Assembly: GCF_000152705.1 (NCBI RefSeq)
Contig: NZ_CH672413.1
Coordinates: 3,813,046 to 3,877,045, forward strand
Origin: Janibacter sp. HTCC2649
GTDB lineage: Bacteria; Actinomycetota; Actinomycetes; Actinomycetales; Dermatophilaceae
Direction of reading: 5' to 3'
DNA length: 64,000 nt
Part shown: piece by piece, positions 1-8,826 of the stretch
Layout: each line of letters starts with the position of its first letter
How positions within the stretch are numbered: the stretch's first letter is position 1
Notes under the pieces: generated by a model
Told to the model about the DNA's origin: nothing
Databases searched by the model: none
Seen by the model: the letters and a program-made list of their open reading frames with translations, nothing else
Position numbers and translations under genes: made by a program

Positions 1-1
1 G

Positions 2-781
2 TCGTCCAAGGGGATCTCGCCCACCGGTGTCGTCGCCTCGTCCACGTGGAAGGCCCTGATGGGCACGACGCCGACGCCGACCACGCCCCCGGCGCCGACC
101 ACGTCGCCGCTCTCGGCCTATGCCAAGAGCGTGATCCAGCGAGGCTCCAAGGGTCCCGCCGTCATCGCCCTGCAGAAGGCCCTCAGAATCACCGCCGACG
201 GCAGCTTCGGTCCCGGCACCGAGACCAAGGTCAAGGCGTACCAGACCTCCAAGGGCATCAGCCCGACCGGTGTCGTCGCTTCCGCCACGTGGGCCGCCCT
301 CATGGGTCAGACCCCGACGACCACCCCGCCGCCAGCCACGACCTCGCCGACGAGCACGGAGTTCACGGCCTACAAGTCGACGATGCTGAGCGCCGGGTCC
401 AAGGGCACTGCAGTCAAGGTGCTCCAGGCCGGTCTCGGGGGCCTGGCGGTTGACGGAGCCTTCGGGCAGGCCACGGTCGGTGCGGTGAAGGCGCTTCAGA
501 CCAGGTGGGGCCTCCCCGCGTCCGGAGTCGTCAACCTCAAGACCTGGAACCGTCTCGAGCTCACCGTGCACCCGCTCATCCCCTACTGGGCCACGGTGGC
601 CAAGTCCGGCTCCAAGGGCGCAAACGTGGTCGCCCTGCAGCGGGCCCTGCGCATCACGGCAGACGGCAACTTCGGTCCCGCGACCCTCGCGGCCGTGAAG
701 GCGGCGCAGGCGCGAGCCAAGCTCAGCCAGACCGGTGTCGTCGCGACGCTGACCTGGAAGGCCGTCGAGAAGCAGATGTAG
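2..781 (+). CDS. Peptidoglycan-binding repeat protein (5' end outside window)
   Basis: The reading frame is open from the left edge, so the start lies outside. The visible 259 residues hold the tail of one peptidoglycan_binding_1 domain (about 1-20) and three full ones (about 40-102, 123-186, 195-259). Each carries the family signature GSKG...V..LQ...(I/L)..DG.FG..T...VK..Q, and Thr/Pro-rich linkers separate the first ones. Such modules bind cell-wall peptidoglycan and anchor secreted enzymes; any catalytic domain must be upstream. It ends with TAG and faces a convergent TIGR03089 gene 12 bp away. Family assignment is firm; overall function unknown. Confidence 0.9.
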   Translation, partial: SSKGISPTGVVASSTWKALMGTTPTPTTPPAPTTSPLSAYAKSVIQRGSKGPAVIALQKALRITADGSFGPGTETKVKAYQTSKGISPTGVVASATWAALMGQTPTTTPPPATTSPTSTEFTAYKSTMLSAGSKGTAVKVLQAGLGGLAVDGAFGQATVGAVKALQTRWGLPASGVVNLKTWNRLELTVHPLIPYWATVAKSGSKGANVVALQRALRITADGNFGPATLAAVKAAQARAKLSQTGVVATLTWKAVEKQM

Positions 782-793
782 CGCGCTCCCGGG

Positions 794-1519
794 TCAGGAG
801 GCTGAGTCCGAAATGGCCCCCTCGACCCGGGACCGCTCCACCAGAACGTCCGCCGGCGCCTCGCCGCGACTGAGCACGACCGATCCGTCTGCCGCCCACA
901 GGGCAAGGCAGGCGCGGAGGAAGTCGGCCGTATCAGTCATCGTGAGGTGCCGGCGTTCTGCTGAGTTCCGCTGTGGGACAACAAGATCGGCGTATGCCGT
1001 TCGCTCGCCACCCGCGATGAGTGCGGTGTCGCTGTCTTCGGGTTCTTCGTAGGCGGCGAACTGGTCGCCGTGGGTGCTGAGCTCCTTGGCCTCGTCCATG
1101 ACGCCCTGCGGGACGGGTGCGGCGGCGGAGCGGGCGAGTCCGGCGAGAGTGACGAGGACGGCGGGGGAGTCGCTGGCTCCGGCGGCGTCGGGGTCGGTCG
1201 TGACCAGGAGGTCTGGTGTGGTGTCCGCAGCGTCGGTGCTGACGGTGGCTCCGACGGACCAAGCGGCCAGAGCCCAGTAGGCCGTGCGCCAGTGCGGCGG
1301 GAGGTCGAGGTGGATGACTGAGCCGGGGGCGATGTCGAACTCGTCCTGCAGGGCGTTGGCTGCCTTGTTGACCCAGTTGCCGAGGACGCGTGCGGAAAGC
1401 TCGATGCGTTCACCCCGGGTCGGGCCGTCGGTGTCGTCGTAGGTCGTGATCCGCGGCTTCGCGGAGTCGGAGCGGAGCATCTGCTGCAGGACATCGGCGG
1501 GTCGGGTCACAGCAGTCAC
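794..1519 (-). CDS. TIGR03089 family protein
   Basis: A soluble protein of 241 residues that resembles the actinobacterial TIGR03089 family, distant relatives of the N-terminal part of AMP-dependent synthetases (conserved ADVLQQML near the start, NWVNKAANAL, HWRTAYWALAAWSVGA). No ATP-binding P-loop of active AMP-ligases is present, so it is probably not an active synthetase. GTG at 1519 is preferred over an upstream start at 1576 because the extra residues are basic, low complexity and unlike the family. Biochemical function unknown. Confidence 0.75.
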   Translation of the reverse strand: MTAVTRPADVLQQMLRSDSAKPRITTYDDTDGPTRGERIELSARVLGNWVNKAANALQDEFDIAPGSVIHLDLPPHWRTAYWALAAWSVGATVSTDAADTTPDLLVTTDPDAAGASDSPAVLVTLAGLARSAAAPVPQGVMDEAKELSTHGDQFAAYEEPEDSDTALIAGGERTAYADLVVPQRNSAERRHLTMTDTADFLRACLALWAADGSVVLSRGEAPADVLVERSRVEGAISDSAS

Positions 1520-1589
1520 CCTACGGAAGGGGCGAGGATGGCACCCAGGGTGCGGAATAGACCGAAAGCGGCCCACGCTGCATACTCTG

Positions 1590-1603
1590 ATTGAAGTTTC
1601 AAT
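1590..1603. promoter_or_regulatory. Palindromic operator candidate upstream of pirin
   Basis: ATTGAA-GT-TTCAAT, a perfect 6-bp inverted repeat with 2-nt spacer, lies 18 bp before the pirin ATG and just upstream of its GGAGG ribosome binding site. The size and A/T-rich arms are like sites of MarR/PadR-type repressors. A CATACT hexamer at 1581-1586 could be a -10 box directly beside it. The regulator is not in the window; the assignment is inference. Confidence 0.4.
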
Positions 1604-1621
1604 CTCTCAACGGAGGTAGAC

Positions 1622-2599
1622 ATGCCTGCAGTGACGGTTGACAACGTGCTCGCCCTGCCGAGGCTCGCCGCTCCCGACGTGACCGCCCAAGGTCGGCCGG
1701 TCAAGAGCATCACCACCGCGCCAAGTGGCTTCGAGGGTGAGGGTTTTCCCGTGCGTCGCGCCTTCGCCGGTGTCGACGTGGCCGACCTCGATCCCTTCAT
1801 CCACATGGACCAGATGGGTGAGGTCGAGTACGCGCCGGGTGAGCCGAAGGGCACACCGTGGCACCCACACCGTGGGTTCGAGACGGTGACCTACATGCTC
1901 GACGGGACCTTCGAGCACAAGGACTCCCACGGTGGTGGTGGCGTCATCTCCGACGGGGACACCCAGTGGATGACCGCCGGTTCCGGCCTGCTGCACATCG
2001 AGGCGCCGCCCGAGGAGGTCGTCGTCAATGGTGGGCTGTTCCACGGAACCCAGCTGTGGGTCAACCTGCCCAGCCGGCAGAAGATGTCCGACCCGAGGTA
2101 TCAGGACATCCGCGGCGGCGAGGTTCGCCTGCTCAGCTCACCGGACGGCGGCGCGCTGCTGCGCGTCATCGCCGGTGAGGTCGGCGGACACGCTGGTCCC
2201 GGGATCACGCACACCCCCATCGCACTCGTCCACGCCACCATCGAGCCCGGTGCCGAGGTGGACATCCCGTGGCGACCGGACTTCAACGCGCTCGTCTACG
2301 TGATGGCGGGAAACGGTCAGGTCGGCGCTGAGCGGCGACCCATCCGGATGGGGCAGCTCGCGGTGCTGGGCGCGGGTGACTCGATCAGGGTCAGCGCCAC
2401 GGAACGCCAGGAGTCACGCAGTCCTCAGCTCGAGGTCATGGTCCTGGGCGGGCTGCCGATTCGCGAACCTGTGGCGGCCTACGGGCCGTTCGTGATGAAC
2501 ACGCGCGCCGAGCTGGTCCAGGCCTTCGAGGACTTCCAGGCCGGACGCCTCGGGGTCATCCCGTCCGAGCCGCACCCGGGACACGTGGGGCTCCAGTAG
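1622..2599 (+). CDS. Pirin family protein
   Basis: A 325-residue bicupin of the pirin family. The N-terminal cupin has the metal-site region WHPHRGFETVTYML...EHKDSHGGGG (about residues 80-105) followed by GD.QWMTAGSGLLH.E, matching the three-His one-Glu iron site of pirins. The C-terminal cupin (about 190-280) is the usual degenerate copy. Bacterial pirins are redox-responsive iron proteins; some act as quercetin dioxygenases, others bind regulators or metabolic enzymes. ATG follows a good GGAGG box. It appears monocistronic, downstream of a small palindrome. Confidence 0.92.
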   Translation: MPAVTVDNVLALPRLAAPDVTAQGRPVKSITTAPSGFEGEGFPVRRAFAGVDVADLDPFIHMDQMGEVEYAPGEPKGTPWHPHRGFETVTYMLDGTFEHKDSHGGGGVISDGDTQWMTAGSGLLHIEAPPEEVVVNGGLFHGTQLWVNLPSRQKMSDPRYQDIRGGEVRLLSSPDGGALLRVIAGEVGGHAGPGITHTPIALVHATIEPGAEVDIPWRPDFNALVYVMAGNGQVGAERRPIRMGQLAVLGAGDSIRVSATERQESRSPQLEVMVLGGLPIREPVAAYGPFVMNTRAELVQAFEDFQAGRLGVIPSEPHPGHVGLQ

Positions 2600-2651
2600 C
2601 CGAGCCGGGCAACGGTCGGCCCGCCGCGCGAAGGGTGCGAACCCCAACGGA

Positions 2652-2657
2652 TAGCGT
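2652..2657 (+). promoter_or_regulatory. -10 box TAGCGT, near-leaderless promoter
   Basis: TAGCGT ends 8 nt before the ATG of the following membrane protein gene and there is no Shine-Dalgarno sequence between them. This fits a transcript starting at or next to the start codon. Confidence 0.4.
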
Positions 2658-2665
2658 TGGCGCCC

Positions 2666-4759
2666 ATGAGCCGCTCGCTGCCGATCGCTGACGAGGACCT
2701 GCCTTCCTCACCGCTCGAGCGGGCTGGGGGTCGGTGGCTCCAGACGATCGTCCTCGGGGCGGCGACGTGGGTCGTCGCGATGTCGCTGCTCGCCGTGGTG
2801 CTGGCGGGGCTGGGCGCGTGGTTCCCGTGGCTGGTCCTGCCTCTCGCCCTGGTCGGTGCGGGTGCGAGCGGGTGGTTGGCACACGGCATACCCGCTCGGG
2901 CGTTGCCCGTCTGGACCGCAGCGCTCCTCGTCGTCGTCAGCGTGGGTGCCGGAATCTGGACTGCCACAACGCATTCCGAGCAGGTCCTGCCTCGGCGCGA
3001 TTCCGCGAGCTACCTCCAGTCGGCGATCTCCATGGCGGAGACGCACCATCGCGTCGTGCCGGTGGATCCCGCATCGGTGGGCGGTCCTGAGGTCCTCGCC
3101 CTCGACGGCATCACCCTCGCCAGCCCGGCCTTCTACGAGGTCGGCGGCGACGCGGACCCCGCGATCCAGCCGCAGTTCGTCATCGGACCTGGCGCGATCT
3201 GGTCGATGGGGGTGTGGCTCGGTGGACCGGCGGGTGCCCTGCTCTTCCCGGCCCTCGTGTCGGCCCTCGGCATCCTCGGCCTGGGGCTGCTCACCGCTCG
3301 CATCGGCGCACCCCGCTGGTCGCCGCTGGCCGCTGCGGGTGTGGCCCTCCTCTTCCCGGTCCTGCACACGGCCCGGGCGACCTACTCCGAACCCTTGGCC
3401 ATGGTGACCCTCGGCGGCGGGCTGCTCGCTCTGGTGATCGCCGCCCGTCAGGGAGGCCGGGGAGAGATCGGTCGCGCCGCGCTGCTGGCTGGCGTCCTCA
3501 TCGGCGGGACGGCGTTCGTCCGCATCGACGGGCTGCGCGAGACCATCCTGCTCATCCCGGTCGCCGCGTTGGCTCTCGCGCAAGGTCAGAAGTGGCCGCG
3601 CACGACTCTGATCGGGGCCGGTGTCTCAACCGTCCTCGCGGGACTTGCGGCCCTGTGGCTCTCGAACCAGTACCTCGGCAGCATCGCCGCGAGTCTCGTT
3701 CCCCTCGTCGGACTCGGCGTCATCATGGGGCTACTGTCGGCCGGGCTGCTCTGGTGGCAGCGGCGTGGAGGCGCTGTGTCACAGTCGATTTCGCGACTCC
3801 TGCCCACTGGACTGGGTGTCGGGGTCGTCGTTCTCGGCCTCTTCCTCGCCAGCCGGCCGTTGTGGCAGACCGTGCGCCAGTCACCTGATGACCCGGGTTC
3901 ACGCGTCGTCGCCGGGCTCCAGCTGAGGCAGGGCCTGGCAGTCGATGGTGGCCGCACCTACGCCGAACAGACGGTCGCCTGGCTGTCGTGGTGGGTCGGC
4001 ATCCCGGCGTTGGTCATCGCGCTCGTGACGCTGGCCTGCGCGGTGCGTGTGGTGGCGAGCACGTGGACGGCGGGGGAGTCGCTGCCGGCGTGGACCGGAC
4101 CGCTCCTCGTCGGAGCCGGTTCCACCGTCCTCACCCTCTGGCGTCCCGGCATCACTCCCGACCATCCGTGGGCCGAGCGCCGTCTCGTCATCGTCCTGCC
4201 GTTCGTCATCCTCCTGTGCGTCGCAGCAGCCGCGTATGCCGTCCGCCACCTCTCGCGTCGAGCTCCCGTCGCCGTCGCGATCGGGGCGGGCGTGGTTCTC
4301 GTCGCAGCGACCATCGTCCCGACGGCCTTCGCGACCTGGCCGCACAAGGGTGAGCGCGTGGAGCTGGGAGAGCTCGCCGCCGTGGAGGGCGTGTGTGCCT
4401 CACTCAAGGACGGTGACGTGGTCCTCGCGGTGGACTCGAGGGCGGCCAACGAGTGGCCGCAGGTTGTCCGTGGACAGTGCGGCCACCCGGTGCTGTCGAC
4501 GACCAGAGCCCTGCAGCAGGACCCGGCACGCTTTGCCACGACAGTCGTGACGATCGACGACGCGGTCAGTGCCAAGGGTGGCCGCCTCATCCTGCTCGCC
4601 GCCGAAGGCACCAAGGCGTTGGATGCCCTGCGCGCGAGCGAGATTCGTCAGGTCAGCGACGTCTTCGTCGCCGAGGACGACCGGCTGCTGGAACGGCGTC
4701 CGGACAGCCTCGTGCCGCTGTCCGTCGAGGTGTGGACGGGGCGCACCACCCGCTACTGA
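2666..4759 (+). CDS. Polytopic membrane protein, GT-C glycosyltransferase-like
   Basis: A 697-residue protein with about 12 hydrophobic segments and a C-terminal soluble domain (about 550-697). After the first membrane segments comes RRDSASYLQ, an acidic loop like the aspartate-bearing first extracytoplasmic loop of GT-C transferases (GT39/GT83), which move sugars from polyprenyl-phosphate donors outside the membrane. The C-terminal region (VDSRAANEWPQVVRGQCG) resembles the periplasmic domains of such proteins. ATG at 2666 is chosen over TTG at 2657, which overlaps the -10 box. Exact substrate unknown; GT-C membership is moderate confidence. Confidence 0.7.
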   Translation: MSRSLPIADEDLPSSPLERAGGRWLQTIVLGAATWVVAMSLLAVVLAGLGAWFPWLVLPLALVGAGASGWLAHGIPARALPVWTAALLVVVSVGAGIWTATTHSEQVLPRRDSASYLQSAISMAETHHRVVPVDPASVGGPEVLALDGITLASPAFYEVGGDADPAIQPQFVIGPGAIWSMGVWLGGPAGALLFPALVSALGILGLGLLTARIGAPRWSPLAAAGVALLFPVLHTARATYSEPLAMVTLGGGLLALVIAARQGGRGEIGRAALLAGVLIGGTAFVRIDGLRETILLIPVAALALAQGQKWPRTTLIGAGVSTVLAGLAALWLSNQYLGSIAASLVPLVGLGVIMGLLSAGLLWWQRRGGAVSQSISRLLPTGLGVGVVVLGLFLASRPLWQTVRQSPDDPGSRVVAGLQLRQGLAVDGGRTYAEQTVAWLSWWVGIPALVIALVTLACAVRVVASTWTAGESLPAWTGPLLVGAGSTVLTLWRPGITPDHPWAERRLVIVLPFVILLCVAAAAYAVRHLSRRAPVAVAIGAGVVLVAATIVPTAFATWPHKGERVELGELAAVEGVCASLKDGDVVLAVDSRAANEWPQVVRGQCGHPVLSTTRALQQDPARFATTVVTIDDAVSAKGGRLILLAAEGTKALDALRASEIRQVSDVFVAEDDRLLERRPDSLVPLSVEVWTGRTTRY

Positions 4760-4799
4760 GCCGACTCCTCAGACGCCGGGAGGCGCAGGGGATGTGCGA

Positions 4800-5588
4800 T
4801 CAGCGCGGGACGAGGTCCTGCGGCATGCGGCGGGCGACGGCGGCATACGTCGTCCTGTCTGCGGCGACGATGAGACCGGGAACGGTCGAGCGGGGGCCGT
4901 ACTCGACGCCGTCGAGGTGACCGACGAACCCGCCGGCCTCGGTGACCATGAGCGAGCCGGGCGCGTGGTCCCAGGCGTTGGATCGGCTGTAGAGGATGTA
5001 GTCGACCTTGCCCTCGATGAGGTTGGGGTAGTCGACGCCGCAGCACACCCAGGAGGGTTGCAGCGCAGGCAGATCCGCGAGGGCGTGACCGCGCAGCGAC
5101 CAGATGGACGTCGCGCCACGGGGGTCGTCGTCGGCGGCGACGGGCTGGCGGGTGACGCGCTCACCGTTGCGTTCGACGCCGGCGCCGCGTTCGGCGACCC
5201 AGGCGATCTCGTGCTCGGGCTGCCAGATCCAACTACGAATCGTCTGTCCCGCAACGGTTTCGGCGATCATGACCGCGTGATCGGGGTTGCCGTGCACGAA
5301 GTTCTTGGTGCCATCGACCGGGTCGACCGTGAACGCGTGCTCAGCCGCGGTGTAGCGCTCAAGGATGCTTCCGTCGGCGGCGTGTGCCTCCTCGCCCAGG
5401 ACAACGGCATCGGGGTATGCCGCGCTGAGCGCCTTGGTGATGAGCACTTCGGCTTCACGGTCGGCGACGGTGACGAGGTCACCCGGGTTCTTCTCGATCA
5501 CCTCGCCGTCGGCCAACGACCGAAATCGGGGGGTGATGACCTCGGCGGCCACCTGCTTCATGAGGTCGAGTACCGCGCCAGTGTCCAC
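4800..5588 (-). CDS. Inositol monophosphatase family protein
   Basis: A 262-residue Mg-dependent phosphatase. The three family signatures are visible: the GEE metal ligand in VVLGEEAH, the DPVDGTKNFVHG metal/phosphate motif, and the C-terminal WDHAPG motif. Members hydrolyse inositol-1-phosphate, histidinol phosphate (HisN) or related esters. In actinobacteria the inositol route feeds phosphatidylinositol and mycothiol. No histidine or inositol genes lie next door, so the substrate is not settled. GTG at 5588 fits the family's usual N-terminus; the longer in-frame extension looks non-coding. Confidence 0.85.
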   Translation of the reverse strand: MDTGAVLDLMKQVAAEVITPRFRSLADGEVIEKNPGDLVTVADREAEVLITKALSAAYPDAVVLGEEAHAADGSILERYTAAEHAFTVDPVDGTKNFVHGNPDHAVMIAETVAGQTIRSWIWQPEHEIAWVAERGAGVERNGERVTRQPVAADDDPRGATSIWSLRGHALADLPALQPSWVCCGVDYPNLIEGKVDYILYSRSNAWDHAPGSLMVTEAGGFVGHLDGVEYGPRSTVPGLIVAADRTTYAAVARRMPQDLVPR

Positions 5589-5660
5589 GGGGTCAACGCT
5601 TCCACAGTCACGTGACGCCGGACACAGCGGGTCCTCGAGCAATGACGCCGACGCGGGGCG

Positions 5661-7340
5661 CTATGGCCGTGTGGGGCCTGCGAGGGTCACGACGTCGAGC
5701 TGGCCGTCGGCGTACTGCGCACGGATCACCTTCTTGTCGAACTTGCCGACACTCGTCTTGGGGACCTCCGAGATGAACACCCAGCGCTCGGGCAGCTGCC
5801 ACTTGGCGAAGGTCGTGGCGAGGGAGGCTCTCAGCGCCTCCGCATCGGCGGATGCGCCCTCGTGCAGCACGACAGCCACGAGCGGCCGTTCGTCCCAGGC
5901 GTCGTCGGGCACGCCGATGACGGCCGCTTCGACCACGTCCGAGTGCGACATGACCGCGTTCTCGAGGTCGACCGAGGAGATCCATTCGCCACCGGACTTG
6001 ATGACGTCCTTGGACCTGTCGACGAGGGTGAGGTAGCCATTGGCGGTGATCTTGCCGACGTCGCCGGTGCGCAACCAGCCGTGGTGGAACTTCTCGGGCT
6101 CGACCGCCACACCGTCCGCGGAGTAGTAGGAGCTGGCGATCCACGGACCCTTGACCTCGAGCTCGCCCAGGCTCTCGCCGTCGTGGGGCATGACGTTGCC
6201 GTCGTCATCGAGGAGGCGGGCCTGGACCGACGCCGCGAACTGTCCCTGACTGATGCGGTAGTCCCAGACCTCGTCCTGCGGGACTCTGCTCGGCGGGTGC
6301 GCCACCGAACCCAACGGTGACGTCTCGGTCATTCCCCAGGCGTGCAGGATGGGGACGCCGTGCTTGTCGTCGAACGCCTTCATCATCGCGGGCGGGACGG
6401 CCGAACCTCCGACGATGACCGAACGAAGGTGGGTGATGTCCTGCGGGTGGGCCGCCAGTTGGCCGAGCACCCCCGTCCAGATGGTGGGGACGGCTGCGGC
6501 GAAGGTCGGCTGCTCGGCCTGCATCATGGCCAGAATCGGCTCGGGCTGGAGGAATCGATCGGGCATGAGCAGGGAGGCACCACACATGAGGGCGGCGTAG
6601 GGAAGGCCCCACGCGTTCGCGTGGAACATCGGCACGATGACGAGGGTGTTGTCGCGCTCGGACAAGCCCATGCCGTCACTGGTGCACACCTGCATCGAGT
6701 GCAGGACGCTCGACCGGTGTGAATAGGCCACGCCCTTGGGGTCGCCCGTCGTGCCGGAGGTGTAGCACATCGCCGCAGCCATCCGCTCGTCGACGACGGG
6801 GAAGTCGAAGTCCTCGGACTGCGCTGCGAGCAGGTCGTCATAGGAGTGCACGCTCACGCCCGCCGGTGCCTCGAGCGCGCTGGCGTCACCGTTGGCGACG
6901 ATCACGTGTTGAACGCTCTTGAGCCCCGGGAGCAATGGCCCGAAGAGGGGAAGGAGCGACCCGTCGACGATGACGACCTTGTCCTCGGCGTGGTTGGCCA
7001 CGAAGGTGAGCTGCTCGGGGAACAGCCTGATGTTGAGGGCGTGCAGGACGGAGCCCATCGCCGGGATCGCGTTGTAGGCCACGAAGTGCTCGTTGTTGTT
7101 CCACATGAAGGTCCCGACCCGATCGGTCTGCTCCACGCCGAGCTCTCGCAGGGCGTTGGCGAGACGACCCGCCTGACGACCCATCTCGCCGAAGGTCATC
7201 CGGCGCACCTCTGAACCCGTCCAGGTGGCGACCTCCGCATCGGCCTTGGACGTCATCGCGTGGCGAAGGATGGTGGCAAGGGACAGCGGCTCGTCCTGCA
7301 TCGTGCTCAACATGCGTTCATCATGGTCACAGATGGCCAC
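5661..7340 (-). CDS. Long-chain fatty-acid--CoA ligase (AMP-binding)
   Basis: About 559 residues of the ANL superfamily. The P-loop YTSGTTGDPKGVAYSH, the MTET motif (WGMTETSPLG), the hinge/adenylate motif HGWLRTGDVG and the C-terminal catalytic lysine motif (TSVGKFDKK) are all present, so it should be active. It would activate fatty or related carboxylic acids to acyl-CoA through an acyl-adenylate; closest in style to medium/long-chain FadD enzymes. GTG at 7340 is chosen because GGGAGG lies 6 nt upstream; ATG at 7313 is the alternative. It stands alone, divergent from the SUFU-domain gene. Confidence 0.93.
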   Translation of the reverse strand: MAICDHDERMLSTMQDEPLSLATILRHAMTSKADAEVATWTGSEVRRMTFGEMGRQAGRLANALRELGVEQTDRVGTFMWNNNEHFVAYNAIPAMGSVLHALNIRLFPEQLTFVANHAEDKVVIVDGSLLPLFGPLLPGLKSVQHVIVANGDASALEAPAGVSVHSYDDLLAAQSEDFDFPVVDERMAAAMCYTSGTTGDPKGVAYSHRSSVLHSMQVCTSDGMGLSERDNTLVIVPMFHANAWGLPYAALMCGASLLMPDRFLQPEPILAMMQAEQPTFAAAVPTIWTGVLGQLAAHPQDITHLRSVIVGGSAVPPAMMKAFDDKHGVPILHAWGMTETSPLGSVAHPPSRVPQDEVWDYRISQGQFAASVQARLLDDDGNVMPHDGESLGELEVKGPWIASSYYSADGVAVEPEKFHHGWLRTGDVGKITANGYLTLVDRSKDVIKSGGEWISSVDLENAVMSHSDVVEAAVIGVPDDAWDERPLVAVVLHEGASADAEALRASLATTFAKWQLPERWVFISEVPKTSVGKFDKKVIRAQYADGQLDVVTLAGPTRP

Positions 7341-7447
7341 CTCGTGCCTCCCTTTCGGGAAGGTCAGCGTCCCCCTCGACCACACTGAGGTACGACTTCG
7401 TCCAACACCCCAACCGTCCGTTCCACCGGCCCAGAGGAGTTCCCCTG

Positions 7448-8053
7448 ATGGTCAAGCGTCCACCCCTGCCCGAGACGCGGCCACTGGTCTCTCGCTTTCT
7501 CGCCGCCCGGCTTGGCGGGGAGTGCTCGACGCGCGCCTACTACGACGAGCGCGAAGACCATGCCGTAGCAGTGGTAGAGGCGCTCGGATCGCCGGAAACA
7601 CCGCTGAGCACCTTCTCAACAGCATCTCTTCACGCCCACGAAAACCGTCTCGAGGGTGAGGACCGTCTCGAGGGTGAGGACATTCGCGTCGAACTCCTGA
7701 TGACCGTGCTCAGCAGCCATGACTACGCGGGGAACGTTGTGGCCACGGCTGCCTTCAACATCATGAAGTCTGGCTGGCTGGCGGCCCCCGGAGTCGTCTT
7801 TCCCGATGCTGTCCGTGAGTACAGCGCCACGTCGACAACCCCGCACGTCATGTGGACCGAGCCCTTCGTCTTTGACGATTTGAGTACGGCGAGCGTGGAA
7901 GGGGTCACGCAGGACATTCATTGGCTCCAAGCCGTCCCCCTGACCACTCGCGAGGTCGAATTCCTCCGAGCAGAGGGCTACGACGCGCTGACGGCACGGC
8001 TCGAAGCCGGTGATGCGCCGTACTTTGACCTCGCCCGGGAGTCGACCGTCTGA
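7448..8053 (+). CDS. Suppressor of fused (SUFU) domain protein
   Basis: A 201-residue cytoplasmic protein matching the bacterial SUFU family: central VELLMTV, WLAAPGVVFPDAV, and the C-terminal signature HWLQAVPLTTREVEFLRAEG. Bacterial SUFU proteins are known mainly as immunity proteins against polymorphic toxins or as orphan copies; no toxin gene is nearby. The start has a GAGGAG box. Oddity: residues ENRLEGEDRLEGED come from a perfect 18-bp in-frame tandem duplication (7645-7680). Function here unknown. Confidence 0.82.
   Translation: MVKRPPLPETRPLVSRFLAARLGGECSTRAYYDEREDHAVAVVEALGSPETPLSTFSTASLHAHENRLEGEDRLEGEDIRVELLMTVLSSHDYAGNVVATAAFNIMKSGWLAAPGVVFPDAVREYSATSTTPHVMWTEPFVFDDLSTASVEGVTQDIHWLQAVPLTTREVEFLRAEGYDALTARLEAGDAPYFDLARESTV
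7645..7680 (+). repeat. 18-bp perfect tandem duplication inside the SUFU gene
   Basis: Two adjacent identical 18-mers (CCGTCTCGAGGGTGAGGA) add six residues in frame. It looks like a recent slippage event or a contingency repeat. Confidence 0.9.
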
Positions 8054-8066
8054 CCGGTCGGTGGAG

Positions 8067-8825
8067 TCAGTCGACGAGGTACTGGTCGGCCCACGCGCTG
8101 ATGATGCGGGCCGCGCGCTTGGCCTGACCGGGGGCGGTGAGCAAGTGGTCCGAGCCCTCGAGCGAGATGAAGTTGCGGGGGTGGCGGGCTGTCCGGAAGA
8201 TCTCGCTCGCGTTGGCGATTCCCACGGTGTTGTCGGTCGGGGAGTGCAGGACGAGCAGCGGACGCCGCAGGCTCGTGATGCACTCGCGCAGGTCAGCCCG
8301 CCGCACGTCCTCGACGAACTCACGGCGCAGGGTCAGCGCCTTGTTGCCGAACGTCGCGACGGCCTCGCCCTCGGCGATGACCCGCTCGACGACGGCGTCG
8401 TACTGGTGCTCCACGTGCGAGGGGTCGAAGGGTGCGCCCACCGTCGCGACCGCGCGAGCCTCGGGGATGTCGGCCGCGGCGGCGAGCACGGCGGCGCCGC
8501 CGAAGGAGTGGCCGACGAGCAGCTCGATCTGCCGACCGTTCGCGGCCATGAAGCGGGCAGCCTCGACGGTGTCGGCGACCTTGTGCGAGAAGGACCCGTC
8601 GCCCCACTCGCCCTCGGAGTCGCCCAGTCCGAGGTTGTCGAAGCGGAGCATGCCGATGCCCTCGGCGGCCAGCTGTTTGCAGATGCGGGAGGCTGCCGGG
8701 CAGTCCTTGCCCAGCGTGAATCCGTGGGAGAACACGCCCCAGCCGCGCACGTGGCCCGGGGGCAGGTCGATGAGCCCCGCGAGCAGCTCGCCGGAGGAGC
8801 TGGGGAACGTGACGCGTTCTGCCAC
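8067..8825 (-). CDS. Alpha/beta hydrolase
   Basis: A 252-residue serine hydrolase. The nucleophile elbow GHSFGG has Ser at about 107; the oxyanion region is SHGFTLGKD (about 34-42); the catalytic Asp is probably in LVLHSPTDNTVG and the His in GSDHLL. The pattern resembles the hydrolase found next to or fused with OsmC proteins, but no OsmC is here. GTG at 8825 begins one base after the stop of the upstream aspartoacylase-like gene, so the genes are translationally coupled. Substrate unknown. Confidence 0.85.
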   Translation of the reverse strand: MAERVTFPSSSGELLAGLIDLPPGHVRGWGVFSHGFTLGKDCPAASRICKQLAAEGIGMLRFDNLGLGDSEGEWGDGSFSHKVADTVEAARFMAANGRQIELLVGHSFGGAAVLAAAADIPEARAVATVGAPFDPSHVEHQYDAVVERVIAEGEAVATFGNKALTLRREFVEDVRRADLRECITSLRRPLLVLHSPTDNTVGIANASEIFRTARHPRNFISLEGSDHLLTAPGQAKRAARIISAWADQYLVD

Positions 8826-8826
8826 G

